This document shows positions 38,871 through 49,926 of a stretch of DNA of 64,000 nt, piece after piece. The stretch is taken from assembly GCF_004799405.1 (NCBI RefSeq), contig NZ_SSMW01000031.1, positions 1 through 64,000 of the forward strand, given 5' to 3'. Made by a program: the position numbers and the translations under genes. How positions within the stretch are numbered: the first letter of the stretch is position 1; each line of letters begins with the position of its first letter. The notes under the pieces were generated by a model that worked only from the letters and a program-made list of their open reading frames with translations, made no database searches and was not told where the DNA came from. Source of the stretch: Bradyrhizobium sp. (GTDB lineage Bacteria; Pseudomonadota; Alphaproteobacteria; Rhizobiales; Xanthobacteraceae).

Positions 38871-38906
38871 CGGATTCCCTTAACTCATACCATGCCGGAG
38901 ATTGTA

Positions 38907-39785
38907 ATGGCCGTTCGCGCCTATTGGAAAGGCTCCTTGAAGCTTTCCCTCGTATCCTGCCCTGTCCTGCTCTATCCGGCCTCGACCAGTGTCGACAAAA
39001 CCCGTTTCCACATGATCAACAGGGAAACCGGCAATCGGCTGAAGCAGCAAATGGTCGACGCCGAGACCGGCGACGTCGTCGAAAGCGATCAGAAGGGCCG
39101 CGGCTACGAACTGAAAAAGGGCGAATACGTCGAGATCGATAAGGACGAACTCGAGGCGGTCCAGATCGAAAGCAATCATACCATCGACATCGACAGCTTC
39201 GTGCCGAAGGATGAGATCGACAAGCGCTATCTCAACCACCCCTATTATATCGCGCCCGACGGCAAGGCTGGCCTGGACGCCTTCGCGGTCATCCGCGACG
39301 CCATGAAGGACCAGGACCGCGTCGCCTTGGCGCGCATCGTCCTTACCAACCGCGAGCACGTCATTGCAATCGAGCCGCTCGGCAAGGGCCTGCTCGGCAC
39401 CACGCTGCGATATCCGTATGAGGTGCGCAATGAAGACGACTATTTCGACGACATCAGGAATCCCAAAATATCGAAAGACATGGTCGAACTCGCCAGCCAC
39501 ATCCTCGACACCAAGGCTGCGCATTTCGATCCGTCTAAATTCAGGGACGAGTACGAGAATGCATTAAAGACGCTGGTCAGGCGCAAGGCCGCCGGCAAGC
39601 CGGTCAAATCGGCCGAGCACGAGGAGCGCCCTGACAACGTCATCAACCTGATGGATGCGCTCAAGCAAAGCCTGAAGGCCAAGGTATCGGCCAAACGGCG
39701 GCCTCATTCCCCAGTCCGGCGGACGACACATCGTCCCGCGAAGAAGGTGCATCGGTCGGCGGCACGAGCGCGAAAGGCGAGTTAG
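38907..39785 (+). CDS. ku: Ku protein, NHEJ DNA-end binding
   Basis: 292 aa. The start at 38907 (MAVRAYWKGSLKLSLV) has CCGGAG six bases upstream; an ATG five codons earlier is possible. The Ku beta-barrel core follows (VSCPVLLYPAST, FHMINRETGNRLKQQ, GYELKKGEYVEIDKDEL), then the C-terminal helical part (DNVINLMDALKQSLKAK) and a Lys/Arg-rich tail (RRTTHRPAKKVHRSAARARK), as in homologues where the basic tail aids DNA binding. It is divergent from ligD. The same frame is open back to 36459 across ligD, but that part is an antisense shadow. Confidence 0.95.
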   Translation: MAVRAYWKGSLKLSLVSCPVLLYPASTSVDKTRFHMINRETGNRLKQQMVDAETGDVVESDQKGRGYELKKGEYVEIDKDELEAVQIESNHTIDIDSFVPKDEIDKRYLNHPYYIAPDGKAGLDAFAVIRDAMKDQDRVALARIVLTNREHVIAIEPLGKGLLGTTLRYPYEVRNEDDYFDDIRNPKISKDMVELASHILDTKAAHFDPSKFRDEYENALKTLVRRKAAGKPVKSAEHEERPDNVINLMDALKQSLKAKVSAKRRPHSPVRRTTHRPAKKVHRSAARARKAS

Positions 39786-39790
39786 CGCTC

Positions 39791-39819
39791 GCCATGCCCG
39801 GGCTGGTCCCGGGCATGGC
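39791..39819. terminator. Perfect hairpin between convergent ku and DUF6496 genes
   Basis: A 12-bp perfect inverted repeat, GCCATGCCCGGG (39791-39802) and CCCGGGCATGGC (39808-39819), with a 5-nt loop. It begins 6 bp after the ku stop and lies 35 bp from the end of the opposing gene. It is very stable but lacks a T-run, so it is either a bidirectional terminator or a REP-like palindrome of the lineage. Confidence 0.55.
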
Positions 39820-39853
39820 GAAAGTCGATTGGATCGTCTCACCACTTCTTCGC

Positions 39854-40069
39854 CTAGCGCTTGCTGGCTGCCTTCTTCGGGACCTTCTTGCCCTTCGCCT
39901 TCGGGACCTTCTTGCCCTTCGCCCTCGCCTCGGAAAGCCCGATCGCGATCGCCTGCTTGCGGCTAGTGACTTTCCGGCCGGCCCGGCCGCTTTTCAGGGT
40001 CCCAGCGTTGCGTTTCTTCATTGCGCGCTCGACATCGGCGGACGCTTTTTTGGAATATTTCCGTGCCAT
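39854..40069 (-). CDS. DUF6496-like small basic protein
   Basis: 71 aa and very rich in Lys, Arg and Ala. The N-terminal half is MARKYSKKASADVERAMKKR followed by GTLKSGRAGRKVTSRKQAIAIGLSEAR; the short landmarks TLKSGR and SRKQAIAIGLSEAR are characteristic of DUF6496. The tail repeats KGKKVPKAKGKKVPKK in histone-H1-like style. Such proteins are thought to bind nucleic acids, but this is not shown. A degenerate EcfG-like motif (GGAAC-N16-GATT) lies just upstream. Its position next to ku fits a stress or chromatin role by inference only. Confidence 0.82.
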   Translation of the reverse strand: MARKYSKKASADVERAMKKRNAGTLKSGRAGRKVTSRKQAIAIGLSEARAKGKKVPKAKGKKVPKKAASKR

Positions 40070-40095
40070 GAGTACTCTCCCAGTTGCGGCAAAAT

Positions 40096-40120
40096 AATCT
40101 TCGCGGCTTGGGAAAGTTCC
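40096..40120 (-). promoter_or_regulatory. Degenerate EcfG-like promoter of the DUF6496 gene
   Basis: On the minus strand GGAAC (complement of 40116-40120), 16 bases, then GATT (complement of 40096-40099). Only the final TT of the -10 matches the consensus, so this is a weak call supported mainly by spacing and position (leader ~20 nt). Confidence 0.3.
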
Positions 40121-40142
40121 AACTTTTGCGTCACACGCCGCT

Positions 40143-40161
40143 CGTCATGCTCAGGATGACG
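40143..40161. repeat. Short inverted repeat near the end of kdpE
   Basis: CGTCAT (40143-40148) and ATGACG (40156-40161) around a 7-nt loop, 12 bp beyond the kdpE stop codon on the minus strand. It may stop the kdp transcript, and it resembles CGTCATCCT-type intergenic repeats common in this group. Confidence 0.4.
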
Positions 40162-40172
40162 GATGCGAAGCC

Positions 40173-40862
40173 CTAATCCGGCGCGCGCAGCCGATATCCG
40201 ATTCCGGTCTCCGTCAAAACGAATTGCGGGCGCTCCGGATCGGCTTCGATCTTCTGCCGGAGTTGCCGTACATAGACCCGCAGATATTGCGCGTCGGTCA
40301 GTTCATCCCACAGTTCCTTGAGCAGAAACCGGTGGGTCAGCACCTTGCCGGCGTGCTGTACCAGCACCCGCAGCAATTCGTATTCCTTGGGCGACAGTTT
40401 CACGTCCTTGTCGCCGACCTTGACGATGCGACGCACCAGGTCGACCGAGAGATCGCCGGACCGAAACACCGGGCGTTCGCCGTGGACTTGCAATTGATGC
40501 CGCAACGCCGCGCGCATCCGCGCCAGCAGTTCGTCCATCCCGAACGGCTTGGTGAGGTAGTCATCGGCCCCGAGATCGAGTGCCTCGACCTTGCCGGCCT
40601 CATCGCCGCGGCTCGACAGCACCACGACGGGGACGCTGTCGTTGCGACCGCGGATCATGCGCAGCAATTCATGGCCCTGGATATCCGGCAGGCCAAGATC
40701 GAGAATAATCAATGCAGGATCCTGGGCCAGCAATTCCAGAGCCATTTTGCCGTTGGAAGCTTCCAGTATTTCGTAGCCCTGCGTGCTTAGTCCCATCCGC
40801 AGTAATTTGCGGATCGGCGGCTCATCGTCAATGACCAGAACCTTGATCGGGGCAGCGCTCAT
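40173..40862 (-). CDS. kdpE: KdpE, OmpR-family response regulator
   Basis: 229 aa. The receiver domain has the acidic pair in IDDEPPIRK, phospho-acceptor D55 in LIILDLGLPD and the conserved Lys in YLTKPFGMDEL. The C-terminal winged helix carries LSPKEYELLRVLVQHAGKVLTH and YVRQLRQKIE. It is activated by KdpD and switches on the kdpFABC transport genes when potassium is limiting. Its ATG overlaps the kdpD stop by four bases, making it the last gene of the operon. Confidence 0.96.
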   Translation of the reverse strand: MSAAPIKVLVIDDEPPIRKLLRMGLSTQGYEILEASNGKMALELLAQDPALIILDLGLPDIQGHELLRMIRGRNDSVPVVVLSSRGDEAGKVEALDLGADDYLTKPFGMDELLARMRAALRHQLQVHGERPVFRSGDLSVDLVRRIVKVGDKDVKLSPKEYELLRVLVQHAGKVLTHRFLLKELWDELTDAQYLRVYVRQLRQKIEADPERPQFVLTETGIGYRLRAPD

Positions 40863-43582
40863 GCGGCGGTGTCCAGTGCCGCGGATGCCGCCGGGATCGG
40901 CAACCGGATGGTCAGCACCGCACCGCTTCGATCGGTACGGTTGGCGGCTGTGATCGTGCCATGCATGGCCTCGACGAAACCGCGGGAAATCGCAAGCCCG
41001 AGGCCGGTGCCGGGGCGGACGTGATCGCCCTTTTGCGCGCGGTAGAACTTGTCGAACACGCTCTCCAGTTCCAGCGGCGGAATGCCCGCGCCTTCATCGA
41101 TGATTTGCAGCGAAACCGAATCCTTGTTCCGCATGCTCCGTATCGATATCGTGGTATCCGCCAGCGCATATTTGGCGGCATTATCCAAAAGATTGAAAAG
41201 CACCTGCTCGAACAACACCGCATCGATCTCCAGCATCGGAATATCGGCGGCAAGCTCGAGCGAGACCTTGTGATGAACCAGAATCTTGCTGGCGCGCCGC
41301 AACGCGCTGCCGACGATCTCGCCGAGATCGTGCCGCGCGGTATTCGGCACGATGGCGCCGGATTCCAGCTTGGTCATATCGAGCAGATTGGCGATGAAGC
41401 GATTGAGCCTTTCCGACTCGTCGATCACGGTTGCCAACAGGTCGCGCTTTTCGGTGTCGGTCAGGCCGCTGGAGAGATCGCGCATGGTGCTGGCGGCACC
41501 GAGCACCGAAGCCAGCGGCGTCTTGAGGTCGTGCGAGATCGAGGTCAGGAGCGCAGCGCGCAACCGGTCGGATTCCACCGTGCGTTTGACGCGGTCCATG
41601 TCCTCGACCAGTTGCACCCGTTCGATCGCCAGCGCGCCCTGATCCATCAGGGCATCGAGCAGCCGGCGCTGATCCGGGGTGAGCAACGGTCCCGACTTGT
41701 CGTCATCGATACCGATGACGCCGATTGGTCCGCGTCCGGTTCGCATCGGCAGGAACAGGCGCTTGGCGCCCGGCAGCGTATCGGAGCCACGCCCGGCCGG
41801 ACGGTCATTGCCCCACGCCCAGTTCGCCGCGGCGAGGTCGGCCTTGTCGAGTTCATCTTCCGGCGGGTAGCCCGCCTTCACAGTCAGAACGCCGTCCTCG
41901 AGCAGCAGCAGGACCACGCGGACTTTCAGCATCAACGCGGTTTGGTAGGCGGTCGCCCATAGCACGTCGTCCAGCGTTGCCGTGCCCGCGAGCTTGCGGC
42001 TGAAGGCGTAAAGCGATTCCGTAGTCCGGACCCGGCCGATCGCGGTAACGGCCTGGGTGCGCACGCGCGCGCCGACGTTGGAAACCAGGATCGCGATCAG
42101 CATGAAAAAGAAGAACGCCGCAATATTGGTCGGGTCGGTAATCGTGAAGGTATAGACCGGCGGCAAGAAGAAGAAATTGTAACACAGCGACGCCGCGACG
42201 CTGGCCAGCAGCGAGGGCCACAGACCGAAGCGAACCGCCACGGTCACCACGGCCGTCAGGAACACCAGATCGACATTCTCGATACCGAACACCGGCTGGA
42301 TCAGCTCGGCAGCGCCAAGACCGATGGCCACGATCAGAAGCGCCATCAGATATGGCCAGGGATCGAAAGGCTCCGGCCGCGCCGCCGTCTGCACCGCAGT
42401 TTTGGCAACGCCCCCGGCAGGCAGTTCATCGCCGGCGATCACGTTGACGCTGATATTGCCGGCGCGCCGCACCAGGTCATGCACCACCGAGCCGCGCATT
42501 ATTTCGAACCACCACGAGCGGGTCGCCTTTCCGATGATGATCTGGGTGACGTTGTTGGCTTGCGCATAACTGATCACGTCATCGGCGATGCGGCGTCCGA
42601 CGCCGGGAATGGTCAGCGCCTCGCCACCCAGCGCCTCGGCCAGCCGCAACGTATCGGCAAGCCGGTCGCGCTGCTCGTCGGTCAATTGCAGGCTCCGCCG
42701 CGTCTCGATGCTGATGGCGGTCCAGGGCGCGTGCAGGCGATCCGCTAGCCGCTTGGTGTAGCGTACCAGCCCCGCCGCCCGCGGATCCTCACTGAGGCAA
42801 ACCAGGATACGCTCGCCCGCGGCCCAAGGGCCGGCAATCGCGTTCGCCTGCATGTGGGTCAACAGCTGCTCGTCGACGCGCTCGGCGGTGCGCCGCAACG
42901 CCAGCTCGCGCAACGCGGTCAGATTGCCCGGCGAGAAATAGTGCTCCAGCGCCCGCTCGGCCTGCTTGGGGACATAGACCTTGCCCTCCTTCAATCGCTG
43001 AATGAGGTCGTCGGGCGTGAGGTCGATCAACTCTATGGCGTCGGCGCGGTCGAATACCGAATCCGGCACGGTCTCGCGCACCCGCACATGCGTGATCTGC
43101 GCGACCACGTCGTTGAGGCTTTCGATGTGCTGGATGTTGACCGCGGTGTAGACGTCGATGCCGTGGGACAGCAATTCCTCGACGTCGAGGTAGCGCTTGG
43201 GATGGCGGCTGCCGGGCGCGTTGGTATGGGCGAGTTCGTCGACCAGCGCGATCTTTGGATGGCGCGCGATCAGCGCGTCGATATCCATTTCCTCGATGAT
43301 CTGGTCCTTGTAGTCGATCCGCTTGCGCGGCAGGACTTCGAGACCTTTCAGCAACGCCTCTGTCTCGGCCCGGCCGTGGGTCTCGACGGCGCCGACGACG
43401 ACATCGACGCCGGCCTTAAGCTTGGCATGCGCGCTCTGCAGCATCTCATAGGTCTTGCCGACGCCGGGGGCCGCGCCGACGAAAATCTTGAGCCGGCCGG
43501 CCTGATCGTGCTCCCGCCGCGCGGCCTCCAGCAGCGCATCCGGCGAGGGTCTTTTCTGGGGATCGCGGCCTTGATTTGCCAT
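40859..43582 (-). CDS. kdpD: KdpD, potassium-responsive sensor histidine kinase
   Basis: 907 aa. The N-terminal KdpD domain has the Walker A motif GAAPGVGKT (residues 36-44) and DELAHTNAPGSRHPKRY. A Usp-like domain follows, then four membrane helices at ~400-500 (LMALLIVAIGLGAAEL, LLASVAASLCYNFFFLP, FFFFMLIAILVSNVG), a GAF-like domain, the phosphorylated His in SISHDLKTPLASVLG, and the ATPase N, G1 and G2 boxes (NLLDNAAKYA, DEGAGIP, GTGLGLAIS). It senses potassium limitation and controls KdpE. The gene starts 40 bp after the kdpC stop. Confidence 0.96.
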   Translation of the reverse strand: MANQGRDPQKRPSPDALLEAARREHDQAGRLKIFVGAAPGVGKTYEMLQSAHAKLKAGVDVVVGAVETHGRAETEALLKGLEVLPRKRIDYKDQIIEEMDIDALIARHPKIALVDELAHTNAPGSRHPKRYLDVEELLSHGIDVYTAVNIQHIESLNDVVAQITHVRVRETVPDSVFDRADAIELIDLTPDDLIQRLKEGKVYVPKQAERALEHYFSPGNLTALRELALRRTAERVDEQLLTHMQANAIAGPWAAGERILVCLSEDPRAAGLVRYTKRLADRLHAPWTAISIETRRSLQLTDEQRDRLADTLRLAEALGGEALTIPGVGRRIADDVISYAQANNVTQIIIGKATRSWWFEIMRGSVVHDLVRRAGNISVNVIAGDELPAGGVAKTAVQTAARPEPFDPWPYLMALLIVAIGLGAAELIQPVFGIENVDLVFLTAVVTVAVRFGLWPSLLASVAASLCYNFFFLPPVYTFTITDPTNIAAFFFFMLIAILVSNVGARVRTQAVTAIGRVRTTESLYAFSRKLAGTATLDDVLWATAYQTALMLKVRVVLLLLEDGVLTVKAGYPPEDELDKADLAAANWAWGNDRPAGRGSDTLPGAKRLFLPMRTGRGPIGVIGIDDDKSGPLLTPDQRRLLDALMDQGALAIERVQLVEDMDRVKRTVESDRLRAALLTSISHDLKTPLASVLGAASTMRDLSSGLTDTEKRDLLATVIDESERLNRFIANLLDMTKLESGAIVPNTARHDLGEIVGSALRRASKILVHHKVSLELAADIPMLEIDAVLFEQVLFNLLDNAAKYALADTTISIRSMRNKDSVSLQIIDEGAGIPPLELESVFDKFYRAQKGDHVRPGTGLGLAISRGFVEAMHGTITAANRTDRSGAVLTIRLPIPAASAALDTAA

Positions 43583-43622
43583 ACGGCAATATAGTCCCTG
43601 GACCTCCGACAGCCTAGCGGCG

Positions 43623-44228
43623 CTATTTCGATGCGGCGGCGTCCAGCGCCAAATTCAGTGCCAAGACGTTAACGCGCGGTTCGCCGAACAATCCGGCAAG
43701 GCGGCCTGCCGTGTTCTGGGTGACCAGTTGGCGGACGCGGTCCTCCGGCATGTTGCGCGCCTTGGCGACCCGCGGCAGCTGGAATAGCGCGGCTTCCGGT
43801 GAAATATCGGGATCGAGGCCGCTGCCGGAGGTGGTGACGAGATCGACCGGGACGGGCACGGACGGGTTCTCGGCCTTCAACTTGTCGACGTCTTCCTTGA
43901 TCCGGTCGTTCAGGGCCTTGCTGGTCGGACCAAGGTTTGAACCACCCGAGTTGGCCGCATTATATGGGGCCGGGACGGTCTTGGTGGCATCGGCCGGGTC
44001 CGGCGCCGTCGTCGCCGAGGGCCGGCTATGGAAGTATTTGTCGTCCTTGAACTCCTGCCCGATCAGGGCGGAGCCGACTACAACGCCGTTCTTCTCGATC
44101 AGGCTGCCCTGCGCCTGCTTTGGAAAGATCACGCCGGCGATCGCGGTCATGGCCAGGGGATAGGCGAGGCCCGTGATCAGCGTGAGGGCGATCAGGATGA
44201 GGATGGCGGGGCGAATTTCTCGAAGCAT
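43623..44228 (-). CDS. kdpC: KdpC, potassium-transporting ATPase subunit C
   Basis: 201 aa from the ATG complementing 44226-44228; a frame open further upstream is antisense-like and not needed. One N-terminal membrane helix ([21 protein letters not shown]) is followed by a periplasmic domain with [21 protein letters not shown] (landmarks GSALIGQ and YFHSRPSA), a [22 protein letters not shown] signature and [10 protein letters not shown]. KdpC stabilises the KdpFABC complex and helps potassium delivery. It lies 11 bp after kdpB. Confidence 0.96.
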   Translation of the reverse strand: MLREIRPAILILIALTLITGLAYPLAMTAIAGVIFPKQAQGSLIEKNGVVVGSALIGQEFKDDKYFHSRPSATTAPDPADATKTVPAPYNAANSGGSNLGPTSKALNDRIKEDVDKLKAENPSVPVPVDLVTTSGSGLDPDISPEAALFQLPRVAKARNMPEDRVRQLVTQNTAGRLAGLFGEPRVNVLALNLALDAAASK

Positions 44229-44239
44229 GGAATGTCTCC

Positions 44240-46357
<2,118 letters not shown>

Positions 46358-46382
46358 GGACGTAACTCCGAAATGAGTTCGA

Positions 46383-48086
46383 TCAGAACAGGGTATTGGC
46401 GTTGCCGGCGAGATGCTCGACGATCGGGCCCAGCGCCAGCGCCGGGAAGAAGGTGAGTCCGCCGATGATCAGGATGACGCCGACCACGAGGCCGACGAAC
46501 AGGCCGCCGGTGGTCGGTAGCGTGCCTGATGACGGCGGGATCGACTTTTTGCCGGCCAGGGAACCCGCCATCGCCATCGCCGGAACGATCATGAAGAAGC
46601 GGCCGACGAACATCGCGATGGCACCCGTCACGTTGTAGAACAGGATATTGCCGGTGAGCCCGGCGAACGCCGAGCCGTTATTCCCGGTTTGCGACGTATA
46701 GGCGTAGAGCACCTCGGTGAAGCCGTGCGGACCGGCATTGGCCATCGAGGCCACGGCGGTCGGATAGACCACCGCGACCGCGGTCCAGCCGAGATACATC
46801 AACGGCAGCACCAGGATCGCGAGCATCGCCATCTTGACTTCGCGGGCCTCGATCTTCTTGCCGACATATTCGGGGGTGCGGCCGACCATCAGCCCGGCGA
46901 CGAAGATCGAGATCACGACAAAGATCAGCATGCCGTAGAGGCCGGCGCCGACGCCGCCGACGATGATCTCGCCGAGTTGGATGTTGATCAGCGGGATCAT
47001 GCCGCCAAGCGCGGTGAAGCTGTCATGCATGGCGTTGACCGCGCCGCAGGAAGCCGCCGTTGTAATGACGGCGAACAGCGAGGACGCAACGATACCGAAG
47101 CGGACCTCCTTGCCTTCCATGTTGCCGCCGGTCAGACCGAGCGCGTCGAGCGCCGTGGTGCCGTTGGCTTCCGCCCAATAGGTGACGGCGACGCCTGATA
47201 TGAACAGCACGCCCATCACGCCCAGGATCGCCCAGCCCTGCTTTTGATTGCCGACCATGCGGCCAAAGACGTTGGTCAGTGCGGCGCCGAGCGCGAAGAT
47301 CGAAATCATTTGCACGAAATTCGACAGCGCCGTCGGGTTCTCGAACGGATGCGCCGCGTTGGCATTGAAGAAGCCGCCGCCATTGGTGCCGAGCATCTTG
47401 ATGGCGACCTGCGAGGCAACCGGCCCGACCGCGATGGTCTGCTTGGCGCCTTCCAGCGTGGTGGCATCGACGTAGGCCCCCAGCGTCTGTGGCATGCCCT
47501 GCCAGACCAGAAACAGCGTGTAAATCACGCAGATCGGCATCAGCACATAGAGCGTGCAGCGCGTTACATCGACCCAGAAGTTGCCGATGGTGCGCATCGA
47601 GGAGCGTGAGAAGCCGCGGATCAGGGCTACCGCCAGCGCGATGCCGGTTGCCGCCGACAGGAAGTTCTGATGGGTCAGGCCCAGCATCTGCACCAGATAG
47701 GACAGCGTGCTTTCGCCGCCGTAGTTCTGCCAGTTGGTATTGGTGATGAAACTGATCGCGGTGTTGAACGAGAGATCCTCGGCGACCGCGGATTGTTCCG
47801 CCGGGTTGAACGGCAACAGCGCCTGCAGCCGCATCAGCGCATAGATGATGACGACGCCCCCGACGTGGAACAGCAGCATCGCAACCGTATAGGTCAGCCA
47901 ATGCTGCTCGCGCTTCTCGTCGACGCCGCCGACCCAGTAGAGCGAGGCCTCGACCGGCCGCAACACCGGCGACAGAAAGGTTCGCTCGCCGTTGAAGACG
48001 CGCGTCATGTAGCCGCCGAGCGGCTTTGTCAGCGCGACGATGATGGCGCAGTACAGAATGATTTGAATCCAGCCGATGGCGGTCAT
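46383..48086 (-). CDS. kdpA: KdpA, potassium-binding channel subunit
   Basis: 567 aa with about ten membrane helices. Selectivity-filter-like segments include [34 protein letters not shown] and [15 protein letters not shown], typical of KdpA. It binds and conducts potassium within the KdpFABC complex. kdpF lies 43 bp upstream. Length and motifs are standard. Confidence 0.97.
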   Translation of the reverse strand: MTAIGWIQIILYCAIIVALTKPLGGYMTRVFNGERTFLSPVLRPVEASLYWVGGVDEKREQHWLTYTVAMLLFHVGGVVIIYALMRLQALLPFNPAEQSAVAEDLSFNTAISFITNTNWQNYGGESTLSYLVQMLGLTHQNFLSAATGIALAVALIRGFSRSSMRTIGNFWVDVTRCTLYVLMPICVIYTLFLVWQGMPQTLGAYVDATTLEGAKQTIAVGPVASQVAIKMLGTNGGGFFNANAAHPFENPTALSNFVQMISIFALGAALTNVFGRMVGNQKQGWAILGVMGVLFISGVAVTYWAEANGTTALDALGLTGGNMEGKEVRFGIVASSLFAVITTAASCGAVNAMHDSFTALGGMIPLINIQLGEIIVGGVGAGLYGMLIFVVISIFVAGLMVGRTPEYVGKKIEAREVKMAMLAILVLPLMYLGWTAVAVVYPTAVASMANAGPHGFTEVLYAYTSQTGNNGSAFAGLTGNILFYNVTGAIAMFVGRFFMIVPAMAMAGSLAGKKSIPPSSGTLPTTGGLFVGLVVGVILIIGGLTFFPALALGPIVEHLAGNANTLF

Positions 48087-48129
48087 GGTGGTGTGCCTTT
48101 TGAAGACGCGGGATCGATGCCTGAAGCGG

Positions 48130-48219
48130 TCAGAACCGCTCGGGCCGCAGCAGCGCGTAGGTCAGGTAAAACAGCAGGCCCGCGGAAACGAGGCCGGCGA
48201 GTGAGTAATCGAAGATCAT
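48130..48219 (-). CDS. kdpF: KdpF, small potassium-ATPase subunit
   Basis: 29 aa, read directly from the minus strand: it starts [14 protein letters not shown] and ends LLRPERF. A single membrane helix followed by the LLRPE-F tail is the KdpF signature. GAGGAGA precedes the ATG at a normal distance. It stabilises the KdpABC complex. It lies 43 bp upstream of kdpA and directly behind a second mini-ORF. Confidence 0.93.
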   Translation of the reverse strand: MIFDYSLAGLVSAGLLFYLTYALLRPERF

Positions 48220-48231
48220 GGCTGCTCTCCT

Positions 48232-48315
48232 CTAAAGCCGTTCGCAGGCATAGGCGTAGCCGATACCCGCCGCGAACAAGCCGAAGGCGAGAGCCAGCAT
48301 GACGATGTCCAACAT
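48232..48315 (-). CDS. 27-aa membrane mini-protein leading the kdp operon
   Basis: 27 aa on the minus strand, from MLDIVMLALAFG to YAYACERL, with one hydrophobic helix. The ribosome-binding site AAGGAG sits six bases before the ATG and is the best in the operon. The frame ends 12 bp before the kdpF start. I recall similar CERL/CDRL-ending mini-ORFs upstream of kdpF in other proteobacteria, but no function is known to me. It could be an extra small subunit or a translated leader that couples ribosomes into kdpF. Confidence 0.7.
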   Translation of the reverse strand: MLDIVMLALAFGLFAAGIGYAYACERL

Positions 48316-48691
48316 GACGATCTCCTTGTCGCGCCGTGTCCGTGCGCAACCTTGCGTGTTTTCGGGGAGGCAGTTTGCGATGGATCAATATGCGGATCGA
48401 ATTGCGATCCCGGCCTTACCCGTATCGGCTGGCGTGAAGTGCCATTCCACGCATTTGTTTTCGAGACGGGAGCAACGGCAAAGTTATAGGAATCCCATAG
48501 TGACGCGGCCTTGCGACCTCTTCGTCGCCCTTGCCTGGGAAGTGGCCTTGGGGGGTGGCATTCAGGAGGCGCACCGCGCTTATGAGATTCCTATATTTCG
48601 AGGCCCCGCCCCGTCTCGTTTTCAAATGACGCTTTGCTCATCTTGCTGGGTACGGCCGCGGATCGCGGCTGCATCGATGCGAGACGACGCC
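48316..48691. other. 376-bp intergenic region upstream of the kdp operon
   Basis: A divergent spacer between the kdp operon (leftward) and a 155-aa hypothetical gene (rightward). It must hold the kdp promoter and KdpE site, but I cannot place either with confidence. Its visible structure is a widely spaced inverted repeat, listed separately. Reading frames that cross the region lack start signals. Confidence 0.5.
48485..48595. repeat. 15-bp inverted repeat pair, 111-bp span
   Basis: Left arm 48485-48499 and right arm 48581-48595 are reverse complements with 14 of 15 matches, centred on GGAATC/GATTCC. The arms are 81 bp apart. No target-site duplication is visible next to them. They could be two operator copies in opposite orientation serving kdp and the neighbouring gene, or the ends of a tiny mobile element. 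Confidence 0.45.
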
Positions 48692-49159
48692 ATGCCGCTA
48701 CTTTCAGAACACCCCAGTCGAGAAGAACTCAGCAATCGGCTGCGCGAGGCGCAGGCCACGACGACAGAGCTGATACTGGAAGTGATCGGCGAGATATGCC
48801 GGCGCTTTCCATCCGCGGGACAGACCGAAAAGACGGCACGGATCGAGCGATTGATCCGGTCGGGCGCCTGGACGGACGCCGCGCTGGCGTTGATCGATCT
48901 GGAACTGCCGCAATGGCAGGTTCGCCGCATCGCCTATGACGAGGGCGAGTGGTACTGCGCGCTGTCGCGCGAGCGCGAGCTCCCGGAATGGCTCGATCAA
49001 TCGATCGAAGCCCGCCACACGGATTTGCCGCTGGCGCTGTTATGCGCGTTTGTTGACGCCCAGCGCACTACCGCACCGTCGAGCAAGACCAGCGTCCCCG
49101 CCGTGCCGCACGAAGCGAGCACGCTCTACGAGCCGGTCGTCTGCGACAATTTCGCGTAA
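48692..49159 (+). CDS. Hypothetical protein, 155 aa
   Basis: 155 aa from ATG 48692; an ATG five codons earlier is also possible, and neither has a clear ribosome-binding site. The N-terminal half is helical (HPSREELSNRLREAQATTTELILEVIGEICRR, cited as SREELSNRL and ELILEVIGEICRR). The middle has RIERLIRSGAWTDAALALIDLELPQW, which is landmark-rich, and a WYCALSRERELPEWLD segment. The tail is Thr/Ser/Pro-rich. I recognise no domain, but codon usage and composition look genuine and I recall similar Bradyrhizobium proteins. No membrane segment or signal peptide is seen. Confidence 0.7.
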   Translation: MPLLSEHPSREELSNRLREAQATTTELILEVIGEICRRFPSAGQTEKTARIERLIRSGAWTDAALALIDLELPQWQVRRIAYDEGEWYCALSRERELPEWLDQSIEARHTDLPLALLCAFVDAQRTTAPSSKTSVPAVPHEASTLYEPVVCDNFA

Positions 49160-49193
49160 GGCTGCGAACGAACCGATGCCGGAGTCTTGAGTC

Positions 49194-49478
49194 TTGGCGC
49201 CGCTTCCGAATTTGCCGCTGCAACCAGCAACGATCCGGGCGCTCGTTCGCTTTTGCCTGCGAACGAGCATTCTGGTCATTTTTGCCGCATTTGGCACCAT
49301 CGGCTTCGGCAGAAGCCTTGCCGCCCTGCTCTGGATGGCCATCATCCTCTGCGCCGTCATCGGCACGATCAGGCGCGAGCCTCCGTTCCACGCCGCTCTC
49401 AATCACTGGGACGAAATGGTCGCGTTCACGGCATTGTTTGCTCTGGTCAGCGGCTTCAATCATTCCATTGCGGTTTGA
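49194..49478 (+). CDS. Small membrane protein, 94 aa
   Basis: 94 aa using a TTG start at 49194. Two or three hydrophobic segments are visible: TSILVIFAAFGTIGFG, LAALLWMAIILCAVIGTI and EMVAFTALFALVSGFNH. There is a conserved-looking loop RREPPFHAALNHWDE between them. I do not recognise a family with a known role. The hydrophobic pattern argues that the frame is real; the start is uncertain because no clear ribosome-binding site is seen. Confidence 0.6.
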   Translation: MAPLPNLPLQPATIRALVRFCLRTSILVIFAAFGTIGFGRSLAALLWMAIILCAVIGTIRREPPFHAALNHWDEMVAFTALFALVSGFNHSIAV

Positions 49479-49633
49479 GACAGCCTCGCGCGATCCTATG
49501 CGGCTCCTATTAGATCGCTGACTTGTCGCCCTCGAATTCATATCCGACCAGGAAGATATTGGCGGCACGAGCAGGCGTTCTCGGCGGATGAACCGCGAGC
49601 AGAGCGCAACTCGCCCATAGAAGGAATACCAAC

Positions 49634-49894
49634 GTGAAGCTCGTCGAACCTCCCTCGTGCAGCGCAGCATCTACCGTCGTCTTTATTGGCAAGAACAGCC
49701 GCGGCCTGTGGGTCGCCCAGGAACAGAACGGTCTCTATGGCGGCTTGTTCGTGAACCGCGCGCAAGCTGTCAAATACGCGCTGTTCGAGAACGGCCATCA
49801 CCCCGAAACCATCATCGAGCTGGCGCGCGAACCCGAACTCGACATGGGCGGCAAGATCCCGCTCCCCGCCGCCGACACTCGCCGCGTCGCGTGA
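49634..49894 (+). CDS. Hypothetical protein, 86 aa
   Basis: 86 aa from GTG 49634, with AAGGA nine bases upstream. The sequence contains VVFIGKNSRGLWVAQEQNGLYGGLF, in which GKNSRGLWVAQEQ is the clearest patch, then RAQAVKYALFENGHHPETI and a Pro-ending tail. It reads like a small alpha/beta protein of a type I recall from Bradyrhizobium with no assigned function. The stop overlaps a possible GTG start of the next frame, so the two genes are probably co-transcribed. Confidence 0.68.
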   Translation: MKLVEPPSCSAASTVVFIGKNSRGLWVAQEQNGLYGGLFVNRAQAVKYALFENGHHPETIIELAREPELDMGGKIPLPAADTRRVA

Positions 49895-49926
49895 CAAATC
49901 GAGCACCCGTCATTCAGGAGCGCCAG

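Noticed and set aside
36459-38906. Upstream extension of ku into a 1108-aa frame
   Set aside because: The added part is antisense to ligD; the ku ATG at 38907 has a good ribosome-binding site and the family N-terminus.
49510-49906. Minus-strand frames of 60-122 codons
   Set aside because: They overlap the 86-aa gene, which has a ribosome-binding site and a more protein-like sequence.
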